60,899 bases of DNA from Desulfobacter latus (lineage in GTDB: Bacteria > Desulfobacterota > Desulfobacteria > Desulfobacterales > Desulfobacteraceae), in the NCBI RefSeq assembly GCF_013389365.1, contig NZ_JACADJ010000019.1:1-60899 (forward strand), in the 5' to 3' direction. Below the pieces are notes generated by a model, which was not told the DNA's origin, ran no database searches, and worked only from the letters and a program-made list of their open reading frames with translations. The position numbers and the translations under genes are program-made. This document shows, piece by piece, positions 60,182 through 60,899 of this stretch. Position 1 is the first letter of the stretch, and each line of letters begins with the position of its first letter.

Positions 60182-60817
60182 TTATTCGTCAAGAAATCCG
60201 GTGAGCGGAGAAGAGGCCCGGGCAAGGGTGGACGCCTCGGCCATTTCAGCCAGGTAGGCAGCCCGTCCGGCTTTGACCGCAAGATCAAAGGCCCGTCCCA
60301 TGACTTCCGGATCCCGGGCCGTGGCAATGGCGGTATTCACCAGAACCGCATCTGCCCCCATTTCCATTGCCGCCGCAGCCTGGGACGGTTTGCCGATTCC
60401 CGCATCCACAACAATGGGCACGGAAGCGTTTTCAATCAGCATGGCAATCAGCGGCTTGGTCTCCAGCCCCCGGTTGGTTCCGATGGGCGCTCCCAAGGGC
60501 ATGACCGCTGCCGCACCGGCATTTTCAAGACGCTTGGCCAGGGGCAGGTCCGGCAGAACATAGGGCAGCACCTGGAACCCTTCTTTGGCCAGAATTTCCG
60601 TGGCCTTCAAGGTTTCCCAGTTGTCCGGCATCAAATATTTCATATCGGTGATGACTTCGATTTTTATAAAATCACCACAACCGGCTTCCCGGGCAATACG
60701 GGCAACGCGTACAGCCTGTTCTGCGGTGCGGGCGCCGGAGGTATTGGGCAGCAGGGTCACATTTTTAGGAATGTATCGTGAAGTTCCATATAAAATATAA
60801 CATAAAATAGTTGACAA
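60182..60817 (-). pseudogene. thiG: Thiazole synthase, 5'-truncated
   Basis: From about residue 15 on, this 211-aa frame is good Thi[34 protein letters not shown] with the catalytic Lys, [40 protein letters not shown] and [15 protein letters not shown]. Full ThiG has about 255-260 residues, so roughly 60 N-terminal residues (the first barrel strands) are missing. The frame begins with TTG 60817 in AT-rich DNA that does not resemble ThiG ([13 protein letters not shown]). The join lies near 60775-60790, next to a TnpB-like fragment. It may be inactive. Confidence 0.8.
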
Positions 60818-60899
60818 TAGAGTAAAATACGCCTATTATACCGATAATGCGAATGTTAATGCTGGCAAAAACATAGCCAAACGTTTTGGAAATGTTGAG
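60798..60899 (+). pseudogene. C-terminal fragment of a TnpB-like (OrfB) protein, running off the window
   Basis: After a TAA at 60798-60800 the plus strand is open to the window end and reads [20 protein letters not shown] followed by NIAKRFGNVE. The DNA[DN]VNAxKNI pattern is the end of the OrfB zinc-ribbon/RuvC segment of TnpB proteins. The two Cys that normally precede it are missing (KYAYY in place of CxxCGY). It starts immediately outside the truncated thiG, so a transposon of IS200/605 or IS607 type probably broke that gene. Only 33 codons are visible. Confidence 0.5.

Noticed and set aside
58374-60817. Search for a TPP riboswitch controlling the thi genes
   Set aside because: The operon's 5' end lies beyond the right edge of the window, and no TPP core is visible in the gaps present.
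60811-60839. TTGACA-N17-TATTAT, a near-perfect sigma-70 promoter on the plus strand
   Set aside because: It lies within the open frame of the TnpB-like fragment, and no gene starts in the 60 bases left; AT-rich sequence makes a chance match likely.

Overview
The window most resembles a chromosomal segment of an anaerobic, sulfate-reducing deltaproteobacterium of the Desulfobacter/Desulfobacula kind. This is inferred from gene content: a small assimilatory-type sulfite reductase, indolepyruvate:ferredoxin oxidoreductase, a classical men operon, a predicted selenium/sulfur-trafficking operon, many sigma-54 systems, and moderate GC with short palindromic repeats between operons. I ran no similarity search; family names come from motifs, length and gene order.

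Layout. 1-10.3 kb: three secreted or surface proteins, one with a cohesin-like plus dockerin-like pair and one giant multidomain protein (about 2,560 aa). 10.5-16 kb: DUF721/DciA, TrmN6-like methyltransferase, tRNA-Ser(GGA), EpmB-like radical SAM enzyme, DHH phosphoesterase, UDP-glucose dehydrogenase and a lone IS607-type serine recombinase. 16.3-20.9 kb: ElbB, aminopeptidase N and a UDP-glucuronate-epimerase-like enzyme. 21.4-29.8 kb: a signalling cassette in one direction (REC-SpoIIE phosphatase, PocR-PAS hybrid histidine kinase, glycogen phosphorylase, STAS antagonist, RsbW-like kinase). 30-35.4 kb: orphan HicB, TcdA, TatD, AroQ, IorBA and a His-rich small protein. 35.4-36.7 kb: an ORF-less IS200/IS605-like palindromic element that may be an omega-RNA relic, then a complete hicAB pair with a candidate operator. 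36.7-42.5 kb: menFDBCE. 42.7-46.2 kb: arsC, then a yedE/tusA/DUF3343 operon. 46.4-49.3 kb: pspF divergent from pspABC with a sigma-54 promoter. 49.4-51.4 kb: small sulfite reductase and TyrA. 51.5-55.5 kb: zraSR divergent from zraP, which has a consensus sigma-54 promoter. 55.7-58.3 kb: FAH-family hydrolase, rhomboid protease and trypsin-like protease. 58.4-60.9 kb: thiF-thiH-thiG, with thiG cut short at its 5' end beside a fragment that reads like the end of a TnpB protein.

The most notable points are the partner-switching cassette built around glycogen phosphorylase, the solitary structured IS605-like element with a second copy of its 3' hairpin 14 kb away, the thiG/TnpB junction at the right edge, an A6 tract that appears to put the first secreted gene out of frame with its signal peptide, and an unusual variety of dispersed palindromes, one of which supplies the C-terminus of ThiF.
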